A DNA stretch of 64,000 bases from Methylophilaceae bacterium (GCA_027488395.1 JAIYBT010000005.1:1-64000), one strand, 5' to 3'; shown: positions 42,994 to 54,271, counted from the stretch's first letter. A program made the numbers and translations. Notes: generated by a model not told the origin, from the sequence alone.

Positions 42994-43907
42994 CAAACCA
43001 AAGGGTTGGCAAAGTGGCCGTGTTGTTAGGCGGCCGTTCAGGTGAGCGCGCAGTCTCGCTCAAAAGTGGTGGCGCGGTATTGGCTGCCTTACAACGCCAA
43101 GGCATCGATGCACATGCATTTGACCCAGCCGAGCAACATTTAAGTGCCTTGCAGGGCTTTGATCGCGCCTTTATCGCCTTGCATGGCCGCTACGGGGAAG
43201 ATGGCACCATTCAAGGTGCGCTTGACTATATGGGGATTCCCTACACGGGCAGTGGCGTCATGGCATCTGCCATTGGCATGGATAAATGGCGGACCAAGCT
43301 GTTGTGGACGGCTGCCCAAGTGGTGACGCCTGCCTTTGTGTTGATGCATGACGACACCCATGCGCAGGATGTGATTGACACCCTCGGCTTGCCTTTGTTT
43401 GTGAAGCCCGCCAATGAAGGCTCAAGTATTGGGGTAAGTAAGGTGAACACCGCTGCAGATCTGGCACCCGCCTATGCGCTGGCAAAGCAATCTGATCCGC
43501 TGGTGATTGCTGAACAATATATTGGCGGTGGCGAATACACCGTGGGTATTTTAGGGGATACCGCCTTGCCCATCGTGCGCATCGTGCCCAAAAACGAATA
43601 TTACGATTACGAGGCGAAATACCTACGTAACGATACCGAATATCGCTGCCCCGCTGGCCTCAGTCCTGCGCTTGAACAAACCATCCAAGCGCAAGCTTTG
43701 CACGCGTTTAAAGTGATCGGCGGCGAAGGTTGGGGGCGGGTAGACTTTTTAATGGATGCACAAGGGCAGCATTATTTTTTAGAGGTGAATACCAGCCCTG
43801 GCATGACCGACCATAGCTTGGTGCCCATGGCCGCCAAGGCAGCAGGCATTGATTTTGATGCCTTGGTCGTGCAGATTTTGCAACAAACTCAAATGCAGAA
43901 AGGGTAA
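42984..43907 (+). CDS. ddlB: D-alanine--D-alanine ligase
   Basis: [36 protein letters not shown]. Confidence 0.95.
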   Translation: MQLTNQRVGKVAVLLGGRSGERAVSLKSGGAVLAALQRQGIDAHAFDPAEQHLSALQGFDRAFIALHGRYGEDGTIQGALDYMGIPYTGSGVMASAIGMDKWRTKLLWTAAQVVTPAFVLMHDDTHAQDVIDTLGLPLFVKPANEGSSIGVSKVNTAADLAPAYALAKQSDPLVIAEQYIGGGEYTVGILGDTALPIVRIVPKNEYYDYEAKYLRNDTEYRCPAGLSPALEQTIQAQALHAFKVIGGEGWGRVDFLMDAQGQHYFLEVNTSPGMTDHSLVPMAAKAAGIDFDALVVQILQQTQMQKG

Positions 43908-43919
43908 CGGCTTAGCGCA

Positions 43920-44627
43920 ATGTGGGATCAACCAACTTGGCTTAATTGGCTCGCAAATCTGCTGTTTTCCATCGCAGCAGTGTTGGTGTTGTATGCCGCC
44001 CTGTTTGTGACGCTGCACTTGCCGATTTTTCCCGTCAAGCATGTACAAGTCGCGGGCAATTTAAGCCATGTCAATCAAGAGCAAATTCAATTGATTGTGC
44101 GCAAATATTTAAAAGGTAATTTTTATACCTTGGATTTACAACGTACACGCAGTGCGTTTGAAAAACTGCCGTGGGCGCGCAAAGTCAGTGTGCGCCGTCA
44201 GTGGCCAGACACCATTGTGGTGCACATTGAAGAGCATCGCGCGATCGGACGTTGGGGCAGTATCGCCTTGGTCAATCAGCACGGCGAATTGTTTCAAGCC
44301 GCATCGGATGCGCAGTTGCCGATATTTTATGGCCCTGGGGACACCGTGAAAGAGATCACCCAAGGCTACCGTAGTTTTGTGGCCTTGCTGGCGGGCACGC
44401 CACTTAAGATTCAGCAATTACGCTTATCCTCACGGCGGGCGTGGGAGATGAACACCACCGATGGCCGACAAATGGTGCTGGGCCGTGAAGCGGTGAACAC
44501 GCGCTTAGCGCAGTTTGTGCAAGTGTATTTGCAACAACCGTTGATTGCTGACAGCCAATGGCGTTATGCCGATTTACGTTATCCCAACGGATTTGCCCTG
44601 CGGCTAACACAGGGAAGCGGGACATAA
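43920..44627 (+). CDS. ftsQ: Cell division protein FtsQ
   Basis: POTRA-like VKHVQVAGNLSHVNQEQIQ; position between ddlB and ftsA. Confidence 0.93.
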   Translation: MWDQPTWLNWLANLLFSIAAVLVLYAALFVTLHLPIFPVKHVQVAGNLSHVNQEQIQLIVRKYLKGNFYTLDLQRTRSAFEKLPWARKVSVRRQWPDTIVVHIEEHRAIGRWGSIALVNQHGELFQAASDAQLPIFYGPGDTVKEITQGYRSFVALLAGTPLKIQQLRLSSRRAWEMNTTDGRQMVLGREAVNTRLAQFVQVYLQQPLIADSQWRYADLRYPNGFALRLTQGSGT

Positions 44628-44654
44628 AGTGATGACACATCACAAGGAAAACAC

Positions 44655-45893
44655 ATGAGTAGAGTAAGAGAAGATAAAAATTTAATTGTTGGGCTGGACA
44701 TTGGGACGTCCAAAATTGTCGCGATTGCCGCTGAGTTGCTGCCAGATGGCACATTGAAAGTGATTGGCATTGGACAACATGCGTCACGCGGCCTCAAAAA
44801 AGGCGTTGTCGTCAATATCGACTCCACTATGCAAGCCATACAGCGCGCGATTGAAGAGGTCGAGCTGATTGCAGATTGCAAGATTAATACCGTCTACTCA
44901 GGCATCGCAGGCAGTCACGTCAAAAGTTTGAATTCACATGGCATGGTCAAAATTAAAGAAAGCGAAGTCGCCCAAAGTGATATTGACCGCGTGGTGGAAA
45001 CCGCGCGTGCGATTGCGCTGCCAGCTGATCAGCAAATTCTGCACATTTTGACCCAAGAATTCATCATTGATGGCCAAGAGGACGTACGTGAGCCTTTGGG
45101 CATGAGTGGCATCCGTTTAGAAGTACGGGTGCATATTGTGACGGGCGCCGTGGCCGCCGCACAAAATATTGTGAAGTGCATCAAGCGCTGCGGCTTAGAA
45201 GTGAGCGATTTGATTTTGCAACCGTTGGCCTCCAGTGAATCCGTGCTCACCGATGATGAAAAAGAGTTGGGTGTGTGTTTGGTGGACATTGGCGGTGGCA
45301 CCACCGATATCGCCGTGTTTAAAAATGGGGCGATTAGGCATACCGCGGTGATCCCGATTGCAGGGGACCAAATTACCAACGATATTGCAGTCGCCCTGCG
45401 TACCCCCACCCAATCGGCCGAGGACATCAAAGTCAAGCATGGGTGTGCCTTGCGCCAATTAGCCGATCCCCGCGAAGTGGTTGAAGTGCCTGCCGTAGAT
45501 GGCCGTGAACCGCGTCAATTATCGTGTCAAGCGTTGACCGAAGTCATTGAAGACCGCGTCGAAGAAATTTATGAGTTTGTACAACAAGAGTTACGCCGCA
45601 GTGGCATGGAGTCGATGATTGCCTCTGGCATTGTCATCACGGGCGGCGCGGCACAAATGCGCGGCATGGTCGAGCTGGGCGAGGAGATCTTTCATACGCC
45701 GGTGCGTTTAGGCGTGCCACGTTATGTGGAGGGCTTATCCGAGGTGATTAATAACCCACGCTATGCCACGGGCATTGGCTTGTTGTTGCTAGCTAAGGGC
45801 CAAATTGAAAAACAAATGGTGGGTAATTTGCAATCGAACGCGTTTGGACGCTTGTTAGAAAGAATGAAAAGTTGGTTCACTGGAAATTTTTAA
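44655..45893 (+). CDS. ftsA: Cell division protein FtsA
   Basis: IVGLDIGTSKIVAIAAE; VDIGGGTTDIAVF. Confidence 0.96.
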   Translation: MSRVREDKNLIVGLDIGTSKIVAIAAELLPDGTLKVIGIGQHASRGLKKGVVVNIDSTMQAIQRAIEEVELIADCKINTVYSGIAGSHVKSLNSHGMVKIKESEVAQSDIDRVVETARAIALPADQQILHILTQEFIIDGQEDVREPLGMSGIRLEVRVHIVTGAVAAAQNIVKCIKRCGLEVSDLILQPLASSESVLTDDEKELGVCLVDIGGGTTDIAVFKNGAIRHTAVIPIAGDQITNDIAVALRTPTQSAEDIKVKHGCALRQLADPREVVEVPAVDGREPRQLSCQALTEVIEDRVEEIYEFVQQELRRSGMESMIASGIVITGGAAQMRGMVELGEEIFHTPVRLGVPRYVEGLSEVINNPRYATGIGLLLLAKGQIEKQMVGNLQSNAFGRLLERMKSWFTGNF

Positions 45894-46009
45894 CAGAGAA
45901 TTTTTAATGGACCAGCCATATTAGGTGCTTTTGTTTTCGGACAAAGGTGGTTTTAGGGCGAATGTCTCAGTAGAGCATTCAAGAAGTAAGGCAAACTTGG
46001 AGAGTAAAC

Positions 46010-47173
46010 ATGATTGAAATTTTTGATAAAGAGAGCGATGGCGCAGTCATTAAAGTCATAGGTGTCGGTGGATGCGGTGGTAATGCCGTCGAACACATGA
46101 TGACCAAAAGCGTGACGGGCGTTGAATTTATTTGCGCCAACACCGATATGCAAGCGCTGAAAAAGAGCAATGCAAAAGTCGTGTTGCAAATTGGCTCGGA
46201 CATTACCAAAGGCTTAGGCGCGGGCGCCAAACCGGCGATTGGTCGTGAAGCGGCGTTAGAAGACCGTGACAGTATTGCCGAAACCATTGATGGTGCAGAC
46301 ATGCTATTTATCACCGCAGGCATGGGCGGTGGCACGGGCACTGGCGCCGCACCGATCATTGCGGAAGTCGCACGTGAAATGGGTATTTTAACCGTGGCGG
46401 TGGTCACCAAGCCGTTTGCGTTTGAAGGTAAGCGTGCCAAGGTGGCGATGGAAGGCTTGGAAGAACTTTCACAATACGTTGACTCTCTGATTGTGATTCC
46501 CAACGAAAAATTAATGGAAGTGTTGGGCGAAGACGTGACCGTGGTGGATGCTTATCGCGCGGCCAATGATGTGTTGCACAATGCCGTGTCTGGCATTGCT
46601 GAAATTATCAATTGCCCAGGCATGGTCAACGTCGACTTTGCCGACGTGCGTACCGTGATGTCTGAAATGGGCATGGCGATGATGGGCTCCGCCGAAGCCA
46701 GTGGTCCAGACCGCGCCCGTATTGCTGCCGAACAAGCCGTAGCAAGTCCGCTGTTAGAGGATGTCAATCTTGCCAATGCGCGCGGTGTATTGGTCAATAT
46801 CAGCGCCAGCAGCAGCTTTAAAATGCGTGAATATTATGATGTGATGAACACCATCAAAGAATTTACAGCAGAAGATGCCACTGTGATTGTCGGTAACGTC
46901 ATGGACGAAACCATGGGCGACAACTTGCGCGTCACCATGGTCGCCACAGGGTTAAATGGTGCGGTGGGTAAACGTCAAGCCAAGCCAGAATTAAAAGTCA
47001 TGACCACCTTACGTGACGGCACCACCAATCAGCCGATTTTTAATACCGTGGCTGAGGAAGAAGAGCCGGCTGTTTTTACCAGCAATAGCCGTCGTGCACA
47101 GGTCGAGGCGATGAAAAATTCGGGGATTGAAGAATACGATATTCCTGCTTTTTTACGCAAACAAGCCGATTAG
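46010..47173 (+). CDS. ftsZ: Cell division protein FtsZ
   Basis: GVGGCGGNAVEHM; GMGGGTGTGAAP; conserved C-terminal EYDIPAFLRKQAD. Confidence 0.97.
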   Translation: MIEIFDKESDGAVIKVIGVGGCGGNAVEHMMTKSVTGVEFICANTDMQALKKSNAKVVLQIGSDITKGLGAGAKPAIGREAALEDRDSIAETIDGADMLFITAGMGGGTGTGAAPIIAEVAREMGILTVAVVTKPFAFEGKRAKVAMEGLEELSQYVDSLIVIPNEKLMEVLGEDVTVVDAYRAANDVLHNAVSGIAEIINCPGMVNVDFADVRTVMSEMGMAMMGSAEASGPDRARIAAEQAVASPLLEDVNLANARGVLVNISASSSFKMREYYDVMNTIKEFTAEDATVIVGNVMDETMGDNLRVTMVATGLNGAVGKRQAKPELKVMTTLRDGTTNQPIFNTVAEEEEPAVFTSNSRRAQVEAMKNSGIEEYDIPAFLRKQAD

Positions 47174-47231
47174 TGGCGATACCGTGATTGACTTATAATA
47201 GGGTCAATCCACATAAGAAATGAGAGTAACC

Positions 47232-48167
47232 ATGTTAAAGCAACGCACGCTTAAACACAGGATCAGTGCCACTGGCGTCGGGTTACATAGCGGTGAGAAA
47301 GTCACCCTAACCCTCAACCCAGCACCCGCTGATCATGGGGTGGTATTTCAGCGTATTGATTTGCCCAATACGCCCCCCATTCACGTCAATGCCATGGCTG
47401 TGAATGACACCCGCCTGAGCTCTGCCCTAGAGTCCTCAGGTGCGCGCGTTGCGACCGTGGAGCATTTAATGTCCGCCCTGGCAGGGCTTGGGGTGGACAA
47501 TGTGCTGATCGAATTGACGGCAGCCGAAGTGCCGATTATGGATGGCAGTTCGGGCCCGTTTATTTTTTTACTACAAACCGCAGGCTTGCAAGAATTAGAA
47601 GCCCCAAAAAAGTTTGTACGTATCTTAAAAGAAGTGGAAGTCAAAGAAGCGGACAAATGGGCAAAATTTAGTCCTCATCATGGCTTTAAAGCAGAATTCA
47701 CCATAGATTTTGCCCATCCTGTATTTGAGTTTTCGGGTAAAACAGTGACGATCGATTACGACAGTCAAAGTTATGTGGATGATATTAGTCGCGCCCGTAC
47801 CTTTGGCTTTATGCACGAGGTGGAGTATTTACGGGCCAATGGCTTAGCCAAAGGCGGTAGTCTAGATAACGCCATCGTCTTGGACGAATACAAAGTCCTC
47901 AACGGTGGTGGATTGCGTTACGAGGATGAATTTGCCAAACATAAGGTATTAGACGCCATCGGCGATTTGTACATTTTAGGCTATCCCATCATCGGTAAAT
48001 TTTCAGCATTTAAATCTGGCCATGCCCTCAATAATCAATTGTTGCGTGCCTTGTTAGCCGATCCTACCGCTTGGGAATTTAGTACCTTTGATGATGACAG
48101 CTTAGCCCCCGTTGGTTTTGTCAAACAACGCGACTATTTTTCACCGACGCCATTTTTTACAGCTTAA
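47232..48167 (+). CDS. lpxC: UDP-3-O-acyl-N-acetylglucosamine deacetylase
   Basis: [32 protein letters not shown]; start at 47232 preferred over 47220. Confidence 0.95.
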   Translation: MLKQRTLKHRISATGVGLHSGEKVTLTLNPAPADHGVVFQRIDLPNTPPIHVNAMAVNDTRLSSALESSGARVATVEHLMSALAGLGVDNVLIELTAAEVPIMDGSSGPFIFLLQTAGLQELEAPKKFVRILKEVEVKEADKWAKFSPHHGFKAEFTIDFAHPVFEFSGKTVTIDYDSQSYVDDISRARTFGFMHEVEYLRANGLAKGGSLDNAIVLDEYKVLNGGGLRYEDEFAKHKVLDAIGDLYILGYPIIGKFSAFKSGHALNNQLLRALLADPTAWEFSTFDDDSLAPVGFVKQRDYFSPTPFFTA

Positions 48168-48181
48168 GGCGTTTACACATT

Positions 48182-48364
48182 ATGTGGTGGATTAGGATTG
48201 TATTTACAGGCTTGGTGTTGAGCACGATTGTGCTCGCGTTACTAGGCTGGAACACCCAACAAGCGCGCTATTGGCAATGGCTGAAACTGGTTTGGAAAAC
48301 CGGCTTTGTGCTGCTGTTGTTGATTTTGCTGTTTTTCTTTTTAAGTCGACTTGCGAGAATTTAA
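48182..48364 (+). CDS. Small two-TM hypothetical membrane protein
   Basis: 60 aa, strongly hydrophobic, 14 nt after lpxC on the same strand. Confidence 0.55.
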   Translation: MWWIRIVFTGLVLSTIVLALLGWNTQQARYWQWLKLVWKTGFVLLLLILLFFFLSRLARI

Positions 48365-48388
48365 TCACCGTCACGTTTCGTCCGGGAT

Positions 48389-50401
48389 TTGCGCCTCATG
48401 AAGACTGTTCTCAAGCCTGTTGTTTCTCACCTGTTGTATGGGGCCTTGTGCTGGGTCCTGATGTGGTCAAACACTGCAATGGCGTTGTCCGTATTGGCTT
48501 CCGACATTGAGTTGTATACCCAAGCCAAACAAGCCTATCAAACAAAAAACACGGCGGTGTTGCAAGAAGGCATTGAGTTGCTCAAGCAGCGTCGCTCGGT
48601 GTTATTGCCGTATTTGCAATACTGGCAATTGATCCTCAGCATGGACCAAGTCAGCTATCCACAGATTCAGGCATTTTTGGACGAAAATAACGAAAATCTG
48701 CTGGGTCAACGCGTGCGTGAACTCTGGTTAAAACGCTTGGGCCGCACCCAATCTTGGGAGCAGTTTTTACAAGTACGTGCGCAAATGCCCATGTATTACA
48801 GCTTGTCCGAACTGGCGAATCAATGTTTTCAAGTACAAGCAGGCGTGGTTATGGATGATCCAGAAGCCTATGTGGCTGGCAAAGCCTTGCTGTTTGCTGG
48901 CAAAGAATTGCCTGCCGATTGTCAGGGCATGCTTGAGGATTTGCAAAAAGTTGATTTGCTGGATGCGTCGATGTTGTTAACGCTGTTTCGTGAGGCCATG
49001 TTTGCCAACAAACCCAATGTGGCCAAAACCTTTGCCAAACGTAGCCCTGAGGTTGATCCTAGCCTATTCAAGCAAATCGACGATGTGGTGCAAAATCCTG
49101 CATTAGCGATAAAACAACACCTGATTAAAGACCGCGGTGCCTACGGTCGGGTATTAGTCAGTTATGTGATTCAGCGCCAAGCCCGCGCTGACATCATGTT
49201 GGCGCAACAAACGCTACAACAATATACGACGGTTTTAACGGCGGAAGAGCGTCAATATGTGCAAGCCGCGATTGCGCTTGAAGCCGCACGCAAACATCTG
49301 CCAGAAGCCTTTCAATTATTTCAAAAAATTGATCACAATCTACTTAATACCGAGCAGTGGGAGTGGTATGCACGGAGCGCCCTCAGGCAACAAGATTGGA
49401 GTAATCTCATTGGTATCATTGCGCAAATGCCCAAACCACTGGCTGAAGAGGCCACTTGGCGTTATTGGCGGGCACGCGCACTCAAGCAAAAAGGGGAGCT
49501 GTTAGAGGCCAATGCGCTGTTGGCGAAGCTATCACAAGAACGTAGTTTTTATGGTTGGTTAGCCGAAGAAGAGCTTGGCCCAGTGCTGGGGGAGCCCAGC
49601 GCGCGTTTTCAACCCAGCGATGAAGAGGTGAAGCAGCTGAGTAAACTCAACACCATCAAACGGATTGAGGCGTTGTTTGAAGGTGAACTGCGTTATGAGG
49701 CGCGCCTCGAATGGTTATATCTGTTGGAAGGTTTAGATGACCCAGGCAGATTGATTGCCGCGCAGTATGCCATGCGCAAACATTGGTACGATTTGGCTGT
49801 CCTAGCAGCAGACAAAACCAACCGTACCCACAATTTTGAATTGCGATATCCCACGCCTTACCGCGATTATTTACAAAAAGCCTCGCGATCACGTGAGATT
49901 GATGAAGCTTGGGTGTATGGGATTATTCGGCAAGAAAGTCGCTTTATGCATTATGCGAAATCGGCGGTGGGCGCAGGCGGCTTGATGCAAGTGATGCCTG
50001 CCACCGCCAAATGGATTGCTAAAAAACTGGCTTGGAACACCTACCATGATGGCATGTTGCATGACATTGATACCAATGTAAATTTAGGCACTTACTATAT
50101 GCGCTACACCTTGGATACCTTTAACGGACAAGAGGTGATGGCCACCGCCGCCTACAACGCAGGCCCCAGTCGCGCGCGGAAATGGGCGGCCAATATGCCG
50201 CTAGAGGGCGCCATTTACGCCGAAACCATTCCGTTTGCAGAAACACGGACCTATGTTAAAAAAGTATTGGCCAATGCGCATATGTACGCGCCAAGATTAG
50301 GATTGCCCGCGATCAGTTTACGCAAGCGTTTAGGCGTGGTGCCAGCCAAAGCAGGTGTAGAATATAGCCAAGAGCGTATCCCAGAGAATGCGTCTGAGTA
50401 G
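48389..50401 (+). CDS. slt: Soluble lytic murein transglycosylase
   Basis: 670 aa; helical U-domain plus GIIRQESRFMHYAKSAVGAGGLMQVMPATAKW SLT domain. Confidence 0.92.
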   Translation: MRLMKTVLKPVVSHLLYGALCWVLMWSNTAMALSVLASDIELYTQAKQAYQTKNTAVLQEGIELLKQRRSVLLPYLQYWQLILSMDQVSYPQIQAFLDENNENLLGQRVRELWLKRLGRTQSWEQFLQVRAQMPMYYSLSELANQCFQVQAGVVMDDPEAYVAGKALLFAGKELPADCQGMLEDLQKVDLLDASMLLTLFREAMFANKPNVAKTFAKRSPEVDPSLFKQIDDVVQNPALAIKQHLIKDRGAYGRVLVSYVIQRQARADIMLAQQTLQQYTTVLTAEERQYVQAAIALEAARKHLPEAFQLFQKIDHNLLNTEQWEWYARSALRQQDWSNLIGIIAQMPKPLAEEATWRYWRARALKQKGELLEANALLAKLSQERSFYGWLAEEELGPVLGEPSARFQPSDEEVKQLSKLNTIKRIEALFEGELRYEARLEWLYLLEGLDDPGRLIAAQYAMRKHWYDLAVLAADKTNRTHNFELRYPTPYRDYLQKASRSREIDEAWVYGIIRQESRFMHYAKSAVGAGGLMQVMPATAKWIAKKLAWNTYHDGMLHDIDTNVNLGTYYMRYTLDTFNGQEVMATAAYNAGPSRARKWAANMPLEGAIYAETIPFAETRTYVKKVLANAHMYAPRLGLPAISLRKRLGVVPAKAGVEYSQERIPENASE

Positions 50402-50448
50402 CCAATATCAAACGCATGGACCGACATGTTTAAGTAAGGAACCCCGTC

Positions 50449-51408
50449 ATGAAAACAGTAACCGTATTAGGTGGTAGTGGCTTTGTTGGCAGTAGTCTGA
50501 TCAGTCAATTAGATCAAGCTGGCTATCATGTGCAAGTGCTCACGCGCCGTCGCGAGCAAGCCAAACATTTAATTTTATTGCCACATGTCACCGTCACTGA
50601 GTGCGATATACATGACGAAACCGCGCTCAAAAATGCAGTCAGTGGCAGCGATGTGGTGATTAACCTGATTGGGATCTTGCATCAAACCGGTAAAGATGGC
50701 TTTGATCAAATGCACCATCAATTGCCAAAACGCTTAGCGGCGCTCTGCGTGGCCCTCGGCATTCCAAGACTGCTACACATGAGTGCCTTGCAAGCGGCCG
50801 CAGATGCGCCGAGTGCTTACTTGCGTAGCAAAGCAGCAGGTGAAGCCGCTGTGCTGAGTCATGCCCCACAATTGCAAGTGACCGTATTTAAGCCTTCGGT
50901 GATTTTTGGCACCCATGATCAATTTATCAATATGTTTGCCAAGTTAATTAAACTGATGCCCGTGTTAGCGTTAGCCATGCCCAACGCCAAATTTCAACCG
51001 ATTTGGGTGGAAGATGTGTCTACCGCGTTTGTGAATGCGATTGCACAAACCAATACCTATGGCAAAGTGTATGAATTGGGTGGCCCACATATACTCACGC
51101 TCAAGCAAATCATCCAGCAAGTGATGGATACCATCGGTGTGCATCGCCCAATTATTGGACTGAATCAGACCTTGTCCATGCTGCAAGGGGCGGTGATGGA
51201 ATGTCTGCCGATTCAATTGATGTCGCGCGATAATGTGAAATCCATGCTGGTGGATAATGTGTGTCAACAGCCCATTGCCAATGAGCTGTGTATTTTGCCT
51301 ACCGATATGGCGGCAGTGATTCCCGCTTATTTGGTGCAACAAAACCCGCGTGGTGCTTACGACCACTTTAGAGCGGCGGCAGGCCGCGCCATTAACGCCC
51401 GTCGTTAA
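50449..51408 (+). CDS. NAD(P)-dependent epimerase/dehydratase, complex I NDUFA9-like family
   Basis: VTVLGGSGFVGSSLISQL Rossmann motif; SDVVINLIGIL. Confidence 0.85.
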   Translation: MKTVTVLGGSGFVGSSLISQLDQAGYHVQVLTRRREQAKHLILLPHVTVTECDIHDETALKNAVSGSDVVINLIGILHQTGKDGFDQMHHQLPKRLAALCVALGIPRLLHMSALQAAADAPSAYLRSKAAGEAAVLSHAPQLQVTVFKPSVIFGTHDQFINMFAKLIKLMPVLALAMPNAKFQPIWVEDVSTAFVNAIAQTNTYGKVYELGGPHILTLKQIIQQVMDTIGVHRPIIGLNQTLSMLQGAVMECLPIQLMSRDNVKSMLVDNVCQQPIANELCILPTDMAAVIPAYLVQQNPRGAYDHFRAAAGRAINARR

Positions 51409-51411
51409 TCC

Positions 51412-52623
51412 ATGCAGATTTATCTGGTCGGTGGGGCCGTGCGTGATCGATTATTAGGCTTGCCCATCAAGGATCGCGATTATGTGGTGGTGTGCGCCAC
51501 CCCAGCGCAGATGTTAGCCGAGGGCTATCGCTCGGTTGGCAAAGATTTTCCAGTATTTTTGCACCCACACACCCAGGATGAATACGCTCTTGCCCGCACC
51601 GAGCGCAAAACAGCCAAAGGCTATAAAGGCTTTAGTGTGCATGCAGCGCCCGACGTCACGCTTGCAGAAGATTTAGCCCGCCGAGACTTTACCATCAATG
51701 CCATTGCCGAAGCAGAAGATGGCACCTTGATTGACCCCTACCATGGCCTGCAAGATTTACAGGACAAGCAGCTGCGTCATGTGACCGCGGCCTTCAGTGA
51801 AGATCCCGTGCGCATCTTACGTGCAGGCCGCTTTTTAGCCCGTTTTACCGATATGCAACTTGCCCCCGAAACCCTCAATTTGATGCGTGACATGGTCAGC
51901 GCAGGGGAAGTGGAAGCATTGGTGCCCGAGCGTGTTTGGCAAGAAATTGCCAAAGGCCTGATGGCGCCAAAACCCAGTCGTATGTTTGAGATGCTGCGTG
52001 AATGCGGCGCATTGAAAGTCATCCTGCCCGAGTTAGACCGTTTGTGGGGCGTGCCGCAAACTGCAAAATACCATCCAGAAATTGATACTGGTATTCACAT
52101 GATGATGGTCATTGATTATGCCGCGCAGCAAGGCTACAGCTTACCCATTCGTTTTGCTGCGCTTTGCCATGATTTTGGCAAGGGCACCACTGCTGCAGAT
52201 ATCTTGCCCAGCCATATCGGTCATGAGTTACGCAGCGTCGACATGATACAAGCCCTCGTGCCCAGACTTAAAATCCCCAACGATTGCAAGTCGCTCGCAT
52301 TGGTGGTGGCGCAATACCACGGTAAATTACACGCCGCACGACAGATGAAACCTGCCACCTTATTACAATTTCTGGAAGCGCTGGATGCGTTCCGGCAACC
52401 AGCGCGGTTTGCGGATTTTTTGCGCGCCTGTGAATGTGATAGCCGTGGTCGCTTGGGGTTTGAAACCTGTCCGTTAGAGGAAGCCGAGCATCTGCAACGC
52501 GCACTGACAGCAGCACTCACCGTCAATGTGGGCGCGATTGCCAAACAACATACGCAAGCTGAGCAGATTAAACAGGCCATTTTTGAGGCCAGAGCGCAGG
52601 CGATTCAGACAGCGCTATCTTGA
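51412..52623 (+). CDS. cca: Multifunctional CCA-adding enzyme (tRNA nucleotidyltransferase with HD domain)
   Basis: YLVGGAVRDRLLGLPIKDRDYVVV; RRDFTINAIA; HD motif LCHDFGKG. Confidence 0.95.
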   Translation: MQIYLVGGAVRDRLLGLPIKDRDYVVVCATPAQMLAEGYRSVGKDFPVFLHPHTQDEYALARTERKTAKGYKGFSVHAAPDVTLAEDLARRDFTINAIAEAEDGTLIDPYHGLQDLQDKQLRHVTAAFSEDPVRILRAGRFLARFTDMQLAPETLNLMRDMVSAGEVEALVPERVWQEIAKGLMAPKPSRMFEMLRECGALKVILPELDRLWGVPQTAKYHPEIDTGIHMMMVIDYAAQQGYSLPIRFAALCHDFGKGTTAADILPSHIGHELRSVDMIQALVPRLKIPNDCKSLALVVAQYHGKLHAARQMKPATLLQFLEALDAFRQPARFADFLRACECDSRGRLGFETCPLEEAEHLQRALTAALTVNVGAIAKQHTQAEQIKQAIFEARAQAIQTALS

Positions 52624-52714
52624 AGTGTCATACCTTGTCTGGAAGCGCGTGGGTGTAGTTGTGGCTAAGGGCAAGACAGCGTATCCATGTACGCCTGCGT
52701 CAGGGTGCAAGCTT

Positions 52715-52936
52715 TTAAATATGCATATAGTGCTGGATCACACTTTTAGCGATAAAGCCGACCAAGCCTAAAATTAGCACCAAAAAAATGGCAAAGGTGC
52801 CTGTTTTACCCGCTTTTGCTTTCCAGGCCAAATTTCCCACAATAAACACCATTAACAACATCAAGCCAGCGATACCGTAGGTCATGCCCCACTCGGTGAG
52901 TTGGGCTTCGTTCATGCCAAATACTGTCGGTTCCAT
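52715..52936 (-). CDS. DUF2788 family small membrane protein
   Basis: 73 aa; NEAQLTEWGMTYGIAGLMLLM two-TM protein. Confidence 0.75.
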   Translation of the reverse strand: MEPTVFGMNEAQLTEWGMTYGIAGLMLLMVFIVGNLAWKAKAGKTGTFAIFLVLILGLVGFIAKSVIQHYMHI

Positions 52937-52966
52937 GGGGTGGTAAATGCTTTCTGAAGGCGCTAC

Positions 52967-53560
52967 TTATTTAAGCGCAGCGGATAGTAATTGCGTTAAT
53001 TGACCATCGAGGCCATCGGTCGGTTTTCGTTTAAAGCCACTTTTTGCAAAGGTATGCCAACGTCCCACCACATAGCTGACTAACACGGTGGCGGTTTGAC
53101 CTGCATCATGCAAGGCCTGATCTTGTGCTTCAGCAATGCGTAAGGATTGTTTGAGGCTGGCTTCTAAACGATCAATCAGTTGATTAATGCGTGTTTGCAA
53201 AGCATCGTCTTCATTGACCAAAGCGTCACCAATCAATACCCGTGACATGCCAGGATTGCGCTCTGCAAACTTAAGTAGTGTTTGTACAATCAGTTGTACT
53301 TGCTTGAGGCCATCGGTTTCATCACTGGTGATTTTATTAATCACGCCAAACAATGCATGTTCAATAAACTCAATCAAGCCTTCAAACATTTTTGCTTTAT
53401 TGGCAAAGTGTCGATACAAAGCGGCTTCTGATACTTCCAACTTGGCGGCCAAGGCGGCGGTCGTGATTTTTTCCCCTTTTGGCGTTTGCAGCATGGCAGC
53501 CAAGGTTTCTAAGATTTGTTGTTTGCGGTTTGCGCGCACTTCTTTATTCGCAATGGCCAT
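52967..53560 (-). CDS. slmA: Nucleoid occlusion factor SlmA (TetR family)
   Basis: NRKQQILETLAAMLQ...ITTAALAAKLEVSEAALYRHFANKAKMFEGLI. Confidence 0.9.
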   Translation of the reverse strand: MAIANKEVRANRKQQILETLAAMLQTPKGEKITTAALAAKLEVSEAALYRHFANKAKMFEGLIEFIEHALFGVINKITSDETDGLKQVQLIVQTLLKFAERNPGMSRVLIGDALVNEDDALQTRINQLIDRLEASLKQSLRIAEAQDQALHDAGQTATVLVSYVVGRWHTFAKSGFKRKPTDGLDGQLTQLLSAALK

Positions 53561-53599
53561 GGCATTAGGCTTTCAAGGAGAGATAAAATTAAGCTTATT

Positions 53600-54271
53600 T
53601 TAACTGTAATCAGGGATGGCTGGCGTATGCCGCGCTGCTTTTTTTAATGCGCTGTGAGTAAGTGCCAACACATGTGGCAAACGATAGTCTACATAGATTG
53701 GTTTGTGTAATCGCCGGCTAATCCATACGGTGCGCATGCCCAAGCGTTTGGCGGTCATTAAGGCGGAAACACTGTCTTCGAGCATGATACAGTCTTGCGC
53801 ACGACACTTGAGTTGGCGTAACAAGCGTTGAAAACCGCGCACGCTCGGCTTGGCGTGAAAGCGCGTCGATTCCACGCTAAATACACATTCAAAACAATCG
53901 GCAATGCCGAGCACCGATAATACTTTAAGCGCATATTGACGTGGCGCATTGGTAAACACGCACTTGCGACCCGGCAACGCTTGTATCATTTGCCGCAAGC
54001 GTTTGTGTTGCACCACCATGTCGTCCGTTAAAAAAGCATGGGTTTGTGCTAAAAAGTGATGCGGGTCAATGTGATGGTGGCGCATTAAGCCTTTGAGTGT
54101 TGCGCCATATACCCGCCAGTAATGTTGGCGCAAGCCGTGTGCATTGGCTTCATCCAAGCCTAGGGTATGCATGATATAGTGCGTCATCGCTTGATTCATC
54201 ACTGGAAAAATCTGCGCCGAGGCATCGTGCAAAGTATCGTCTAAATCAAAAATCCAAACGGGATGTGCCAT
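53600..54271 (-). CDS. HAD-superfamily pyrimidine 5'-nucleotidase-like protein
   Basis: VWIFDLDDTLHDAS; Met at 54271 preferred over upstream TTG/ATG candidates. Confidence 0.85.
   Translation of the reverse strand: MAHPVWIFDLDDTLHDASAQIFPVMNQAMTHYIMHTLGLDEANAHGLRQHYWRVYGATLKGLMRHHHIDPHHFLAQTHAFLTDDMVVQHKRLRQMIQALPGRKCVFTNAPRQYALKVLSVLGIADCFECVFSVESTRFHAKPSVRGFQRLLRQLKCRAQDCIMLEDSVSALMTAKRLGMRTVWISRRLHKPIYVDYRLPHVLALTHSALKKAARHTPAIPDYS

Noticed and set aside
47174-47219. TATAAT and ATTGAC/GTCAAT inverted repeat between ftsZ and lpxC as a promoter or terminator
   Set aside because: No convincing -35 at 16-18 nt and no T run after the 6-bp stem; too weak to call.
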